Shown piece by piece: positions 1 through 11,902 of a stretch of DNA of 64,000 bases. Each line of letters begins with the position of its first letter. Position 1 is the first letter of the stretch. Source of the DNA: Pseudolysinimonas kribbensis (GTDB lineage: Bacteria; Actinomycetota; Actinomycetes; Actinomycetales; Microbacteriaceae); the NCBI RefSeq assembly GCF_030161895.1, contig NZ_BSVB01000001.1:1054001-1118000 (forward strand), read 5' to 3'. The translations under genes and the position numbers were made by a program. Under the pieces are notes generated by a model that ran no database searches, had not been told where the DNA came from, and saw only the letters and a program-made list of their open reading frames with translations.

Positions 1-41
1 GGCTATCGGCGCTCGGCCGCCGCTCCGCGCCGGCCGACCGA

Positions 42-922
42 CTACTTCGTCGAGCCCGCCAGCAACGCGCTCTCGAAGTAGCGCTGGAACGCGAAGAAGA
101 CGATGAGCGGGATGAGCATCGACGCGAACGCGCCCGACGACAGGATGTCGATGTTCGCCCCGAACTGTCTCAACTGCGATTGCAGGTAGACCGTCAGGGG
201 CTGGGATTGCGAACTCGAGAAGATCAGCGCGACGAGCATGTCGTTCCAGGTCCAGAGGAACTGGAAGATCGCGAGGATGCCACGGCCGGCAGGCCGAGCG
301 GCAGCACCACGCGCGTGAAGATGCGCCACTCGCTCGCCCCGTCCAGGCGCGACGCCTCGAGCAGCTCCGCCGGCACCTGACCGAAGAAGTTGCGCATGAG
401 GAACACCGCGAACGGCAGTCCGAAGGCGGTGTGGAACAGCACGACGCCGATGACCGAGCCGAAGATGCCGAGCGAGCGGAATAGCCCGGCGACCGGGATG
501 AACGCGACCTGCAGCGGCACGGCGAGCAGCACGATGATGCCGATCAGCACCCAGTCGCGTCCGCGGAACTCGATCCAGCTGAGGGCGTACCCCGCCAGTG
601 AGCCGATGACCACGACCAGGATCGTCGTGGGCAGGGTGATCAGCAGCGAGTTGCCGAGCGCACCTAGGGCGGCCGTGTCGCTCACGAGGCTCGCGTAGTT
701 CTCGAAGGTCAGCTGCGCCGGCTTCAGGAACGCGGTCCACCATCCGGAGCCCGCCGAGTCGGTCGAGGTGCGGAACGACGAGACGAGCAGACCGACCGTC
801 GGCACGAGCCAGATGACCGCCACGATGATGAGCACGACGTGCACGACGCCGTGCCCGAGGAAGCCGAGGATGCGCTGCGCGAGCGTGCGCGGCGCCTTGA
901 CCGAACCCGTGTCGATCGTCAT
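42..922 (-). CDS. Carbohydrate ABC transporter permease, MalG type (frameshifted)
   Basis: Inner-membrane permease of a sugar importer, about 293 residues once restored. The N-terminal half has several hydrophobic segments, and the MalG/LacG-type EAA loop (LLEASRLDGASEWRIFTRV) that docks the ATPase is clear near residue 200. The reading frame breaks near 277-280: one G appears to be missing in the codon series for Val-Gly-Ile, after which the next frame continues with the family-typical tail FLWTWNDMLVALIF and ends at TAG 42-44. The ATG at 920-922 overlaps the TGA of the upstream permease (ATGA), so the two are translationally coupled. No ATPase gene lies nearby, as usual for actinobacterial sugar importers that share MsiK. 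The substrate is unknown; an alpha-glucoside (AglG-like) role is a guess. Confidence 0.85.
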
Positions 923-2285
923 CGCTGGCTCCGGAATCGTCGGACGTTGAGGATGATCGCCGGCAGCACGAGCACGAGCAGGAAGATCGACAGCGCGCTG
1001 CCGAGGCCCTGGTCGTTGCCGCCGCCGAACGAGACGTTCCACATCTGGACCGCGATCACGTTGGCCGCCGGTTTCGACGTGCCGGGCGGGATCACATAGA
1101 CCAGGTCGAAGATCTTCAGCACGTTGATGATGAGCGTCACGAGGATCACCACCAGCACGGGGGCGAGTTGCGGCACCGTGATGCGACTGAAGACCTGCCA
1201 CTCGTTCGCGCCGTCGGTGCGGGCCGCCTCCAGCAGCGAGCGGTCGATCGCGGTCAGGCCGGAGCCGACCATCACCATGCAGAATCCGGCCCAGATCCAG
1301 ACGTAGGACAGGATCACGACGACGTTGATGAGCTGCGGCCCGAGCCACGGCACCCCGTTGAACGGCTCCCGGAAGTTGGAGCTGGGCAGTTCGACCGTGT
1401 AGCTCGTGCCCGGATCGAGGCCGCTGAGCGTGAACCGGCCGTGGTCGTCGGTGAGCGCCGTCGCCGCCGCCTTCGTCGAGCCGGCCGGGAGCGCCTCGAC
1501 CGTCACCCTGATGAGCGAGTTCTTGCCGTCGCCCAGCTGGTTGGGCGTTCCGCCGCCGCCGAGCACGAAGTCCGACCACACGGTGCCGGTGATCTGGGTC
1601 GCCTTCGCAGCAGGCGCCTTCGTCGCGACCGGGTCGCCCTTCTCGAAGGTGCCCGCCTGGATCGCCACCAGTGGGAAGTCCACCGTCTCGCCCGCCTGCA
1701 CCGCGCTCTTCGACCGCACCGCGCCATCGGTCTTGACGATGTCGGCGTTCGGTCGCGGCTGCGCGCCGGGGTACGAGCTCGACGGCGCGAACGCGTCGTG
1801 CACCGTCACCGCGATGGCGTTCGCGACACCGACCTTCGGGTTCTCCTGGAACACCGAGCGGAAGATGACGCCGGCCGCGAGCATCGAGATCGCCATCGGC
1901 ATGAAGACGATGAGCTTGAACGCGGTCTTCCACTTGACCCGCTCGCTCAGCACCGCGAACACGAGGCCGAGCACCGTGCACACGATCGGGGCGACGAGCA
2001 CCCAGATGATGTTGTGCAGGATCGCGCCCAGGGTGTCGGCCTGCGTGAACATGTCCACGTAGTTCGCGCCCGCGTTGAAACTGCCGCGCGCGTCGAACAG
2101 CGACCGGATGGCGGTGTAGAAGATCGGATAGACGACGAGCGCGCCGAGCAGCACGATCGCCGGAGCGAGGAACGCCATCGCGAACTTACCCGCGCTGTTG
2201 CTGCTCGACCCCCGCCTCCGCACGGGATGGGGGCCCGCGGCCGCGGCGCCTTCGCGGCGACCGCGGCCGGGACCGTGTCGGCCAT
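919..2285 (-). CDS. Sugar ABC transporter permease, MalF type, with an inserted CnaB-like domain (frameshifted)
   Basis: Permease partner of the 42-922 protein, about 455 residues, much longer than the usual 290-320. Residues roughly 20-145 hold the first membrane helices. Residues about 147-304 form an extra hydrophilic block in the position of the MalF P2 loop, which faces the outside. Its second half (ITGTVWSDF..., DDHGRFTLSGLDPGTSYTVELP) resembles carboxypeptidase-regulatory/CnaB beta-sandwich domains. The remainder contains the EAA loop LLEAARTDGANEWQVFSRIT and final helices. A base is missing in the C run 2209-2213; restoring it joins the ATG at 2285 (three bases after the binding-protein stop) to the main frame. 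The insert presumably contacts the lipoprotein or the wall; this is inference. Confidence 0.82.
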
Positions 2286-2288
2286 GGG

Positions 2289-3620
2289 TCAGCTCTTGTA
2301 CGCGGCGGCCGCGGCGGCCTCGAGCTTCTGCTGGACGCCCGCGACGTCGGTCGGGTTCGCGTAGAAGCCGAGCAGGATCTGCCACTCGCCCTGACCCTCG
2401 GTGCCGCCGAACGCGCTCGGCGCCAGGTCGGACATGTCGAACTTCAGCACCTTCGCGCTGAGCAGCGCCTGCGCGATCTGCTTGCTCGTGGCATCCGGGT
2501 ACTTGCCGGTGTCGGCCTTCTGGTTCGGCGAGGTGAAGCCGCCGAGCGGGATCCACGCGTTGGCCGCCTCCGGCATCGCGAGGAACTTCATGAGCGCCAT
2601 CGTCGCCTTGTCGTCCTTGAACGCCACGGCGACATTGCCGCCGCCCACCACCGACGCGGGCGAGTCGTCGATCGACGGGAAGTCGTAGAACTTCGCCCCC
2701 GTGCCGACCTTGGTCTTGGTGTCGCTCGCGATGTTGGTCGCCACGAAGTCGCCCTCGTAGGTCGTCGCGGCCTTCGGGTTGGCGCCGAAGACCTCCGTCA
2801 CCGCGTCGCCGAAGCTGCGTTGCGCACCGCCCGGCTCGATGTAGTCGGCGCTCCACAGGTCCTTGAGGATGTCCAGGGCCTTGGTCACCGACGGGTCGGT
2901 CCACGGGATCTCGTGGTTGGCGAGCTTGTCGTACATGTCACCGCCGGCGGTGCGCAGGTACACGTTCTCGAACCAGTCCGTGAGCGGCCACCCGACATCG
3001 GCGCCGATCGACAGGCCCGAGACGCCCGAGTCCTGCAGCGTCTGCATGTCCTTGGTGAACTGGTCCCAGGTCTTCGGCTCGTCGATGCCGGCGTTCTTGT
3101 ACAGCTGCGTGTTGTACCAGACCGTCGACTTGTTGGAGCCCTTGAACCAGACGCCGTAGGGCTTGCCGTCGACTTTGCCGAGGTCCTGCCAGGTCTGCGA
3201 GTAGTTGGCGTCGACGGTCTTCGTCACGCTGCTCGGCAGCGTCTTGAGCGAGCCGTCCGCGGCGAGCTGCTTGAGCAGGCCCGGCTGCGGGATGAGCGAC
3301 ACGTTCGGCGGGTTGCCACCGGTGATCTGCGTGCCCAGCACGGTCGCGACGTTGTTGCCGAGGCTCTTGTAGTCGACCGTGGCGCCGGTCGCCTTCTCGA
3401 AGACCTTCAGCACGGCCTCGAAGTCCTTCTGCTCCGCGCCGCTCCAGTCGGCCGAGACGTTGAGCGTCTGGCCCTTCAGGTTCGGGAGGCCGAGGTCGTT
3501 CCCGCTCGTGCCGCCGCCCCCGCCTCCGCTGCTGCCGCCACCCGCGCATGCGGCCAGCAGCGTCGCGCTCGCGATCGCGGCGGTCGCGGCGATGATCCGG
3601 CGGAATGTCTTCGATGTCAT
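2289..3620 (-). CDS. Extracellular sugar-binding lipoprotein
   Basis: Solute-binding protein of the importer encoded by the next two genes, 443 residues. It has a type II signal peptide with lipobox LLAAC (Cys25 would be lipidated), then a Gly/Ser-rich linker, then a family-1 sugar-binding fold. The segment YGVWFKGSNKSTVWYN is reminiscent of AglE, the alpha-glucoside binding protein, so an alpha-glucoside is a possible ligand but this is not established. It is the first gene of a three-gene operon (lipoprotein, MalF-type, MalG-type) with three bases between its stop and the following start. The 130 bases upstream (3621-3753) hold no operator I can recognise. Confidence 0.85.
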   Translation of the reverse strand: MTSKTFRRIIAATAAIASATLLAACAGGGSSGGGGGGTSGNDLGLPNLKGQTLNVSADWSGAEQKDFEAVLKVFEKATGATVDYKSLGNNVATVLGTQITGGNPPNVSLIPQPGLLKQLAADGSLKTLPSSVTKTVDANYSQTWQDLGKVDGKPYGVWFKGSNKSTVWYNTQLYKNAGIDEPKTWDQFTKDMQTLQDSGVSGLSIGADVGWPLTDWFENVYLRTAGGDMYDKLANHEIPWTDPSVTKALDILKDLWSADYIEPGGAQRSFGDAVTEVFGANPKAATTYEGDFVATNIASDTKTKVGTGAKFYDFPSIDDSPASVVGGGNVAVAFKDDKATMALMKFLAMPEAANAWIPLGGFTSPNQKADTGKYPDATSKQIAQALLSAKVLKFDMSDLAPSAFGGTEGQGEWQILLGFYANPTDVAGVQQKLEAAAAAAYKS

Positions 3621-3753
3621 TCGGGCCTCCCTGCCTCATTGCGCTCCAACGCCCGGATCGCGGACGCGGAGGTGCGTTTCGACACTACGTCGGTTTTCTG
3701 CGACGTGAGAGAGGGCTCTCAGGAAGCGCGGAGGTAACGAGGTGCGCGGCTCG

Positions 3754-6150
<2,397 letters not shown>

Positions 6151-6197
6151 CTGGTCTCCGGGAAGGCGTGCGCGGAGCGCGGGAACGGAGTGCCAGC

Positions 6198-6950
6198 TTA
6201 CCGGCGCGCCGATGCCACGATGTCCTCGATCAGCTCGGCCGTCTGCTGCCACGCCGCGACCGACCGCGTCGGGATGCCGAGCGCGACGACCGGGAAATCG
6301 TTGCCGTCCGGGTCGAGTCGGTCGCCGATGAAGAGCATGCCGGTGAACGGGATGCCGGTGAGCTCGGCGAGCCTGGCCATCCCGTACGCCTTGTCGATCC
6401 CGCGGCGGGTGATGTCGACGCTCGTCGAGCCCCCGGAGCGCACCTCGAGCTCCGGCAGGCGGGCCTGCACCGCCGCGCGGAGGGTGTTCTTCTTCGTGCC
6501 GCTCGGGTCCCAGGCCTTCTTCGCCTCGACCGGTGCGGCCTGCCCCAGCGCCGAGAACGTGATCTGCGAACCACGGTCCTCCAGGATCGGGCCCCACGTC
6601 TCGGACTCCCAGACGCCGAGGCGTCGGGCCTCCTCCTCGAGGGCCTGCAGCGCCGCCGCCTTCTCGACGTCGGTGAGGTTCTCGGCGTACTGCTGTGCCC
6701 AGGCGGCGCCGTCCCAGCGGAAGTACTGCGTTCCGCAGGTCGGCATGAGATGGAGCCGATGGAGCGCATCGCCCGCCGGCAGGTGGGTGAGCACCTGGTC
6801 GCGGAACTGCTCGAACCGGCCGCCCGAGATGATGCAGACCTCCGTGACGGCGAGCAGCTCGCCGAGCAGCGTCGCCATCCGGGGATCGATGGGCGACTTC
6901 GAGGGGGCGAGCGTGTCATCGAGGTCGAAGGCGACGAGGTGGACGGTCAC
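6198..6950 (-). CDS. HAD-superfamily phosphatase (HAD-IIB, sucrose-phosphatase/Cof-like)
   Basis: Cytoplasmic phosphohydrolase of about 250 residues. Starting at the GTG 6948-6950 the protein opens with [12 protein letters not shown], the nucleophile motif DxDxT at residues 9-13. A Ser/Gly segment ([11 protein letters not shown]) is motif II, and the C-terminal [13 protein letters not shown] gives the Mg-binding acidic motif. Between them is a C2-type cap (about residues 80-190), as in HAD-IIB enzymes such as phosphomannomutase or sugar phosphatases. It lies 47 bases upstream of lysC on the same strand. A longer start at 7004 is possible but would run into the control region of the divergent thioesterase. 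The substrate is unknown. Confidence 0.82.
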   Translation of the reverse strand: MTVHLVAFDLDDTLAPSKSPIDPRMATLLGELLAVTEVCIISGGRFEQFRDQVLTHLPAGDALHRLHLMPTCGTQYFRWDGAAWAQQYAENLTDVEKAAALQALEEEARRLGVWESETWGPILEDRGSQITFSALGQAAPVEAKKAWDPSGTKKNTLRAAVQARLPELEVRSGGSTSVDITRRGIDKAYGMARLAELTGIPFTGMLFIGDRLDPDGNDFPVVALGIPTRSVAAWQQTAELIEDIVASARR

Positions 6951-7045
6951 GATCGTCCAGTATCCCAGGGCACGTGACCGGGATCCTTTGGCCGACGCCG
7001 ACAAAGCGGCCCGGCGACCGGAACGCGGGTGGCTACCGTGAGCCC

Positions 7046-7585
7046 ATGAGCGACGCCGACACGACGACCGACGCGAGGCCGGGCTGGGGTGAGGAGCGCA
7101 GCCTCACCGTGCGCTGGAACGACCCGGCCCCCGTGCTGGGCGTCGCGCGCACGATGACCGGGCTCTCCTACATGGAGGGCCTGCGCGACGGGATCTACCC
7201 GCCTCCGCCGATCGCGCAGCTGCTCGGGATGAGCATCGAGACGGTCGCGAGGGGCGAGGTGGTCTTCACGGTCGATCCGCACGAGAGCCAGTACAACCCG
7301 CTCGGCGTCGTGCACGGGGGCGTCGCCTGCACGGTGCTCGACACGGTCGTCGGCTGTGCCGTCCACACGACCCTCGAACTCGGGTGGTTCTACACGTCCA
7401 TCGACCTCAACGTCAGCTACCTGCGTCCGTTCACCCTGGCGACGGGGCAGCTGCGGGTCACGGGCCGGGTGACCAAGCCCGGCAGGCGCGTCGCCTTCGC
7501 CGAGGCCGTCGCGGTGGATGCCGAGGGTCGCGAGATCGCGACCGCGACGAGCTCGCTGCTCGTGATGGCACCGGAGCGCGGCTAG
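7046..7585 (+). CDS. PaaI-family hotdog thioesterase
   Basis: Small acyl-CoA thioesterase, 179 residues. Residues about 55-170 form the hotdog fold, with the signature VVHGGVACTVLDT (HGG at 90-92, acidic Asp99), the catalytic and CoA-binding region of the PaaI/YbgC group. Preceded by a variable N-terminal 50 residues. The stop codon TAG (7583-7585) is part of the CTAG at which an insertion sequence has landed, so the gene remains intact. The acyl substrate cannot be read from the sequence. Confidence 0.85.
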   Translation: MSDADTTTDARPGWGEERSLTVRWNDPAPVLGVARTMTGLSYMEGLRDGIYPPPPIAQLLGMSIETVARGEVVFTVDPHESQYNPLGVVHGGVACTVLDTVVGCAVHTTLELGWFYTSIDLNVSYLRPFTLATGQLRVTGRVTKPGRRVAFAEAVAVDAEGREIATATSSLLVMAPERG

Positions 7586-7611
7586 ATGTACCGGGCCATG
7601 ACTTTGGTGCC
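7586..7611 (+). repeat. Left terminal inverted repeat of the IS481-type element
   Basis: Starts ATGTACCGGGCCATG and continues with ACTTTGGTG; about 21 of 25 positions match the reverse complement of the right end (8641-8666). Confidence 0.88.
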
Positions 7612-7633
7612 GTTGCGGGTCTTGTGAAACGGG

Positions 7634-7689
7634 AGGACCTCCGGGCTTAGTGGAGATGTCTGACGTCTCTACGACCACACGGAGGTCCT
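7634..7689 (+). promoter_or_regulatory. Hairpin that would sequester the transposase ribosome binding site
   Basis: AGGACCTCCG (7634-7643) is perfectly complementary to CGGAGGTCCT (7680-7689). The second arm contains the GGAGG Shine-Dalgarno placed just before the transposase GTG at 7691. In RNA read in from the upstream thioesterase gene this stem would form first and hide the ribosome binding site, a device known in IS10 and other elements. Transcripts that start inside the stem would escape. Confidence 0.6.
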
Positions 7690-7690
7690 T

Positions 7691-8656
7691 GTGTCTCACG
7701 CTAATGCGCATCTGACGTTTCACGGTCGGCTGCTGATCGTCCGCCGCCGCGAAGCTGGCTGGGCGCAAGCTCATATTGCTGCGGCGATGGGCTGCTCCCG
7801 CAAGACCGTCCGCTACTGGCTGGCCCGGTTCGCCGTTGAAGGCGACGCCGGGTTGCACGATCGCTCGACACGGCCTCGGACCTCGCCCAGTCGGTTGCCG
7901 GCGTCCGCGGAGGCGGTGATCGTCGAGCTGCGCACGACCGAGCAGCTCGGCCGCGACGAGATCGCCGCGCGCACGGGCATCGCACCTCGGACGGTGTCCC
8001 GGGTGATCGCCCGGCACGGTCTGCCGCCTCTGGCGGCGCTGGACCCGATGACCGGGCAGGTGATCCGCTCCTCGAAGCAGACCGCCATGCGCTACGAGCG
8101 GGAACGGCCCGGCGAGCTGGTCCACATGGACGTGAAGAAGCTCGGCCGCATCCCGGACGGCGGCGGCTGGAGAGCTCTGGGGCGCGGCGCGGGCGACCAC
8201 AGAGACCGGAAGAACGGCACCGGTTACGACTACGTCCACTCCCTCGTCGACGATCACAGCCGCCTGGCCTACTCCGAGATCCACCCCGACGAACGTGGGC
8301 AGACCTGCGCCGCGTTCCTGGCCCGCGCCCTGGACCACTTCGCCGCTCACGGCATCACCCGTGTCGAGCGGCTGATGACCGACAACGCCTGGGCCTACCG
8401 CTGGTCACTACGGGAACTCTGCGCGGCCCGGAACATCCGGCAGGTGTTCATCCGACCGCACTGCCCTTGGCAAAACGGCAAGGTCGAGCGCTTCAACCGC
8501 ACCCTGCAGACCGAGTGGGCCTACCGACAGCCCTTCACCTCGAACGACGAACGATCCGCCGCGCTTGACCCCTGGCTCGAGCACTACAACACTGAACGAC
8601 GCCACTCAGCCCTCAACGGCCAACCCCCGATCAGCCGACTGACACCAAAGTGCTGA
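7691..8656 (+). CDS. IS481-family transposase
   Basis: DDE integrase-type transposase, 321 residues. N-terminal helix-turn-helix DNA-binding region (about residues 15-110, including MGCSRKTVRYWLARF and a second HTH TGIAPRTVSRVI), then an rve catalytic core with Asp147 (MDVKKLG), Asp231 (MTDNAWAYR) and Glu266 (NGKVERFNR), spaced D-35-E as in IS481/IS3-like enzymes. GTG start preceded by GGAGG at 7681. The TGA (8654-8656) lies inside the right inverted repeat. Single reading frame, no frameshift, unlike the two-frame IS3 transposases. Confidence 0.95.
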   Translation: MSHANAHLTFHGRLLIVRRREAGWAQAHIAAAMGCSRKTVRYWLARFAVEGDAGLHDRSTRPRTSPSRLPASAEAVIVELRTTEQLGRDEIAARTGIAPRTVSRVIARHGLPPLAALDPMTGQVIRSSKQTAMRYERERPGELVHMDVKKLGRIPDGGGWRALGRGAGDHRDRKNGTGYDYVHSLVDDHSRLAYSEIHPDERGQTCAAFLARALDHFAAHGITRVERLMTDNAWAYRWSLRELCAARNIRQVFIRPHCPWQNGKVERFNRTLQTEWAYRQPFTSNDERSAALDPWLEHYNTERRHSALNGQPPISRLTPKC

Positions 8657-8666
8657 CCCGGTACAT
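8641..8666 (-). repeat. Right terminal inverted repeat of the IS481-type element
   Basis: Reverse complement reads ATGTACCGGGTCAGC then ACTTTGGTG, matching the left end apart from a few positions; CTAG follows immediately at 8667-8670. Confidence 0.88.
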
Positions 8667-9149
8667 CTAGAGCTCCCGCTGCTCCGGCAGGAGGTCGAGC
8701 CCGAACGCCTCCGCGACCGCACGGACGTCGGCGAGGTCGTCGGCGTCGAGCGGATACCCGGAATGGAACGGGATCACCCACTCGGCCGCGATGCAGTCGA
8801 CCTCGACGCCGCCGATGCGGCCGCGCCCGGTCAGGCTGGCGCGCGGATAGGCGATGCCGATCAACGCCTCCGGCTCATCGCCGGCGAACTCGTACAGGTG
8901 CACGTCGACGGCTCCGTCGGGCGACGCGAAGACGGGATTGTGCTCCGGGTGACCCGGTTGCGCACGGTAGCCCAGCGCCACCAGGGCCGACTCCATCCGC
9001 TCCTCGCTCGCGATCGGGACCGCGAGGTCGAGGTCGCCGTGCTGCCGCGTCTGGCGGCCGAGGAGCGCGTCGACGCCCCAGCCGCCGTCGACGTGCACGC
9101 CGAGCCCGTCGAGGGCGGCGAGCACCCGCAGCACCTCGGCCTCGGTCAC
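8667..9149 (-). CDS. Nucleotidyltransferase, ANT(2'')/Lnu-like
   Basis: About 160-residue protein of the nucleotidyltransferase fold. The segment [23 protein letters not shown] (residues about 22-44) matches the GGW...D..hG D.D metal-binding region of aminoglycoside 2''-adenylyltransferases and lincosamide nucleotidyltransferases. The GTG start (9147-9149) overlaps the recR stop as GTGA, so it is translated with recR. Its stop TAG lies in the CTAG duplicated by the insertion sequence. It looks like a resident chromosomal gene, not an acquired cassette; whether it modifies an antibiotic is not shown by the sequence. Confidence 0.75.
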   Translation of the reverse strand: MTEAEVLRVLAALDGLGVHVDGGWGVDALLGRQTRQHGDLDLAVPIASEERMESALVALGYRAQPGHPEHNPVFASPDGAVDVHLYEFAGDEPEALIGIAYPRASLTGRGRIGGVEVDCIAAEWVIPFHSGYPLDADDLADVRAVAEAFGLDLLPEQREL

Positions 9150-9748
9150 GCCTCGACGACGCGACGGCCCTCGAAGGCGCGCCCGAGCGTCACCTCGTCC
9201 GCATACTCGAGGTCTCCGCCGACCGGGAGGCCGGACGCGAGGCGCGTGACCGTCAGCCCCGGCTGCACGAGCAGACGCGACAGGTAGGTCGCGGTCGCCT
9301 CGCCCTCGAGGTTGGGGTCGGTCGCGATGATGACCTCGTCGACGCTGCCGTCGGCCAGCCGCTTCATCAGCTGCGCGAACCGGAGGTCGTTCGGGCCGAT
9401 CCCGTCGATCGGGCTGAGCGCGCCGCCGAGCACGTGATAGAGCCCGCGGAACTCGCGCGTACGCTCGATGGCGGCCACGTCCTTCGCCTCCTCCACGACG
9501 CAGATGACGTTCTGCGCGCGTCGCGGGTCGCGGCAGATCGAGCAGGTCTCCTGCTCGGCGACGTTGCCGCAGATCGCGCAGAAGTGCACCTTGTCGCGCA
9601 CCTCCATGAGGATCTGCGCGAGCCGCGTCGTGTCGAAGCTCTCGGTCTGCAGGATGTGGAACGCGATGCGCTGCGCCGACTTGGGTCCGATGCCGGGCAG
9701 GCGGCCGAGCTCGTCGATCAGCTCCTGGACGATGCCCTCGTACGCCAC
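9146..9748 (-). CDS. recR: Recombination mediator RecR
   Basis: RecFOR-pathway DNA-binding protein that helps load RecA on gapped DNA. 200 residues, usual length. N-terminal helix-hairpin-helix ([20 protein letters not shown]), a four-cysteine zinc finger (Cys57, 60, 69, 72) and a Toprim domain beginning [14 protein letters not shown] start shares one base with the dnaX stop (TAGTG), so dnaX and recR are translationally coupled, as in most bacteria. Confidence 0.97.
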   Translation of the reverse strand: MAYEGIVQELIDELGRLPGIGPKSAQRIAFHILQTESFDTTRLAQILMEVRDKVHFCAICGNVAEQETCSICRDPRRAQNVICVVEEAKDVAAIERTREFRGLYHVLGGALSPIDGIGPNDLRFAQLMKRLADGSVDEVIIATDPNLEGEATATYLSRLLVQPGLTVTRLASGLPVGGDLEYADEVTLGRAFEGRRVVEA

Positions 9749-11894
9749 TAGCGGTCTTCCTCGGCGACCGGCGGCACGTCGTCGGGCGCGACGTCGAACG
9801 TGACCGGCGCGTCGCGCGGTGCGAGCTGCTGCTCCTCGATGAACTCCGCCTTGAGGAGCTCACGGACCACGGCCTCGCCGTAGCGGTTGCCGGACGTGGC
9901 CGGGCGGGATCCGGTGCGGCGCGCGCCCGCGTCGGCGGCAGCGGGCTCGGCGGAACGGGATGCCGTCGTCGACGCCGGGGCGGGACGCGGTGCGGCGGAG
10001 GGACCCGCCGGGGGCGCGGCCGCCGGCTCGTCGTCGTAGGACGCCGGGATCGACACGACCGCCCAGCCGTCGGCGTCGATCTGAGCCTTCGGGGGCGCGG
10101 ACGCCTCGGGCTCCTGCACCTCCGGCTCCTGCACCTCAGGCTCCCGCACGTCCGTCTCCGAAGCGGCCTCCCGCGGCGTCGCGGTCTCGGGGGCGTCGGC
10201 CTCCCGGGCGTCGCCTTCCGGGACGTCGGGCGCCGTCGGCTCGGCAGCACGTGCCGAAGCCGCGTCGGCACCGTCCTCGACCCGCGGGAGGAACTTCACC
10301 CGGAGGCCGAGCACGTCGGCGATCGCGGAGCGCAAGTGCTCGCTGACGCTCTCGGTCGCGCCGGGGCGCGGTCGGAATCCCGCGACGTCGTTCTGACTGC
10401 GGAAGCCGAGCGTCAGGACGTCGTCGTCGAGCGCGCGCGGCGTCGCGGTGTAGACGACGAGCCAGGAACCGCGGCTCGCCCTCTGCACCACCTCGAGGAT
10501 CTCGGGCCAGGCGTCGCGGAGCTGCTGCAGGGTCACCGGCGGCGGCTCCGCTTCGGAGACGACGCCCCGGGGCGCCTGCGCCGTGGAACCGGAGTCGGCG
10601 ACCGCCTCCACGGGATCGCCATCGGGACGAGGGCTCTCGGCGGGATTCCGGGACGCGTCCGGCCGCGCCGGGCGCTCCTCGACCCGCGGTCGCTCACCTC
10701 CCGGCCGCTCGGCGCGCGGCTGCTCCGCGCCCTCGATGCCCACGCGGCGCTCGAGACGCTCCAGACGGGCGAGTGCGCCACGGTCCGTGTCATCGGCGGC
10801 CGGGACGAGCAGCCGCGCGATCATGAGCTCCAGATGCAGTCGCGGCGAGGTGGCGCCCGTCATCTCGGTCAGGGCCGTATTGGCGACGTCGGCGGCGCGC
10901 GACAACTCGGCGCCGCCGAACGCGGTGGCCTGCACGCCCATCCGGTCGATCTCGTCCTGCGGTACGCCGCGCAGCACCGCCCCCGCACCGTCGCGGGTCG
11001 CCGCCACGACGATGAGGTCGCGCAGGCGCTCGAGCAGGTCCTCGACGAACCGACGCGGATCCTGGCCCGTCTGGATGACGCGGTCGATCGCGCCGAACGC
11101 GGCGGGGGCGTCGGCGGCGCCGATGGCGTCGACCACCTCGTCGAGCAGCGCGGCGTGCGTGTAGCCGAGCAACCCGACGGCGCGCTCGTACTCGACGGTG
11201 CTGCCCTCGGAGCCGGCGATGAGCTGGTCGAGCAGCGAGAGCGTGTCGCGCACCGACCCTCCCCGGCGCGCACCACGAGCGGGAGCACGCCGGGCTGCAC
11301 CTCGACGCTCTCCGACTCGCAGAGCCGCTGCAGGTATTCGAGCATCTGGGCCGGCGGCACGAGCCGGAACGGGTAGTGGTGCGTGCGCGAGCGGATGGTG
11401 CCGATGACCTTCTCGGGCTCGGTCGTCGCGAAGATGAACTTCACGTGCTCCGGCGGTTCTTCGACGATCTTCAGCAGTGCATTGAAGCCCTGCGGCGTCA
11501 CCATGTGCGCCTCGTCGAGGATGAAGATCTTGTACCGGTCGCGCGCGGGCGCGAACACCGCCCTTTCGCGGAGGTCGCGGGCGTCGTCGACGCCGTTGTG
11601 CGACGCCGCGTCGATCTCCACGACATCCAGCGACCCGCCGCCGTCGCGCCCGAGCTCGACACACGAGGCGCAGACGCCGCACGGGGTGTCGGTCGGCCCC
11701 TGGGCGCAGTTGAGGCAGCGCGCGAGGATGCGTGCCGACGTCGTCTTGCCGCAGCCGCGCGGACCGGAGAACAGATAGGCGTGATTGACCCGGTCGGTGC
11801 GCAGCGCGGTGCGCAGCGGCTCGGTCACCTGGCTCTGCCCGATCAGCTCCGCGAACGTCTCCGGTCGGTAGCGACGGTAGAGGGCGGTGACCAC
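9748..11894 (-). CDS. dnaX: DNA polymerase III subunit gamma/tau (frameshifted)
   Basis: Clamp-loader ATPase that organises the replisome; about 715 residues restored. Walker [10 protein letters not shown] at 44-52, zinc-binding cysteines 60, 63, 72, 75/78, Walker B LDEAH near 130 and the SRC-box region follow the AAA+ pattern. The C-terminal third is a long Ala/Pro/Glu-rich linker with EVQEPE-type repeats and a distal tau-like part. The frame changes at the C run 11261-11264: with one more C the minus strand reads [20 protein letters not shown], the conserved sensor-2 region. It starts with GTG 8 bases after the HTTM gene stop. Confidence 0.96.
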
Positions 11895-11902
11895 CCCTCA
11901 GG

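Larger units (their letters stand above)
7586..8666 (+). mobile_element. Complete IS481-family insertion sequence
   Basis: A 1081-bp element bounded by imperfect inverted repeats of about 25 bp (ATGTACCGGG ... ACTTTGGTG at both ends) and flanked by a 4-bp direct repeat CTAG (7582-7585 and 8667-8670). It carries one transposase gene that fills nearly the whole length. IS481-type elements are known to target NCTAGN sites, which agrees with the duplication. Ends and reading frame are intact, so it looks capable of moving. Confidence 0.93.

Noticed and set aside
8667-9149. Acquired antibiotic-resistance cassette beside an insertion sequence
   Set aside because: The gene overlaps recR by four bases and ends at the natural CTAG; the insertion sequence lies outside it and there is no second copy to form a transposon.
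11250-11290. Programmed frameshift in dnaX as in Escherichia coli
   Set aside because: There is no A-AAA-AAG slippery site or downstream stem. The break lies in the conserved AAA+ region, not at the gamma/tau boundary, and matches the general loss of one base in G/C runs.
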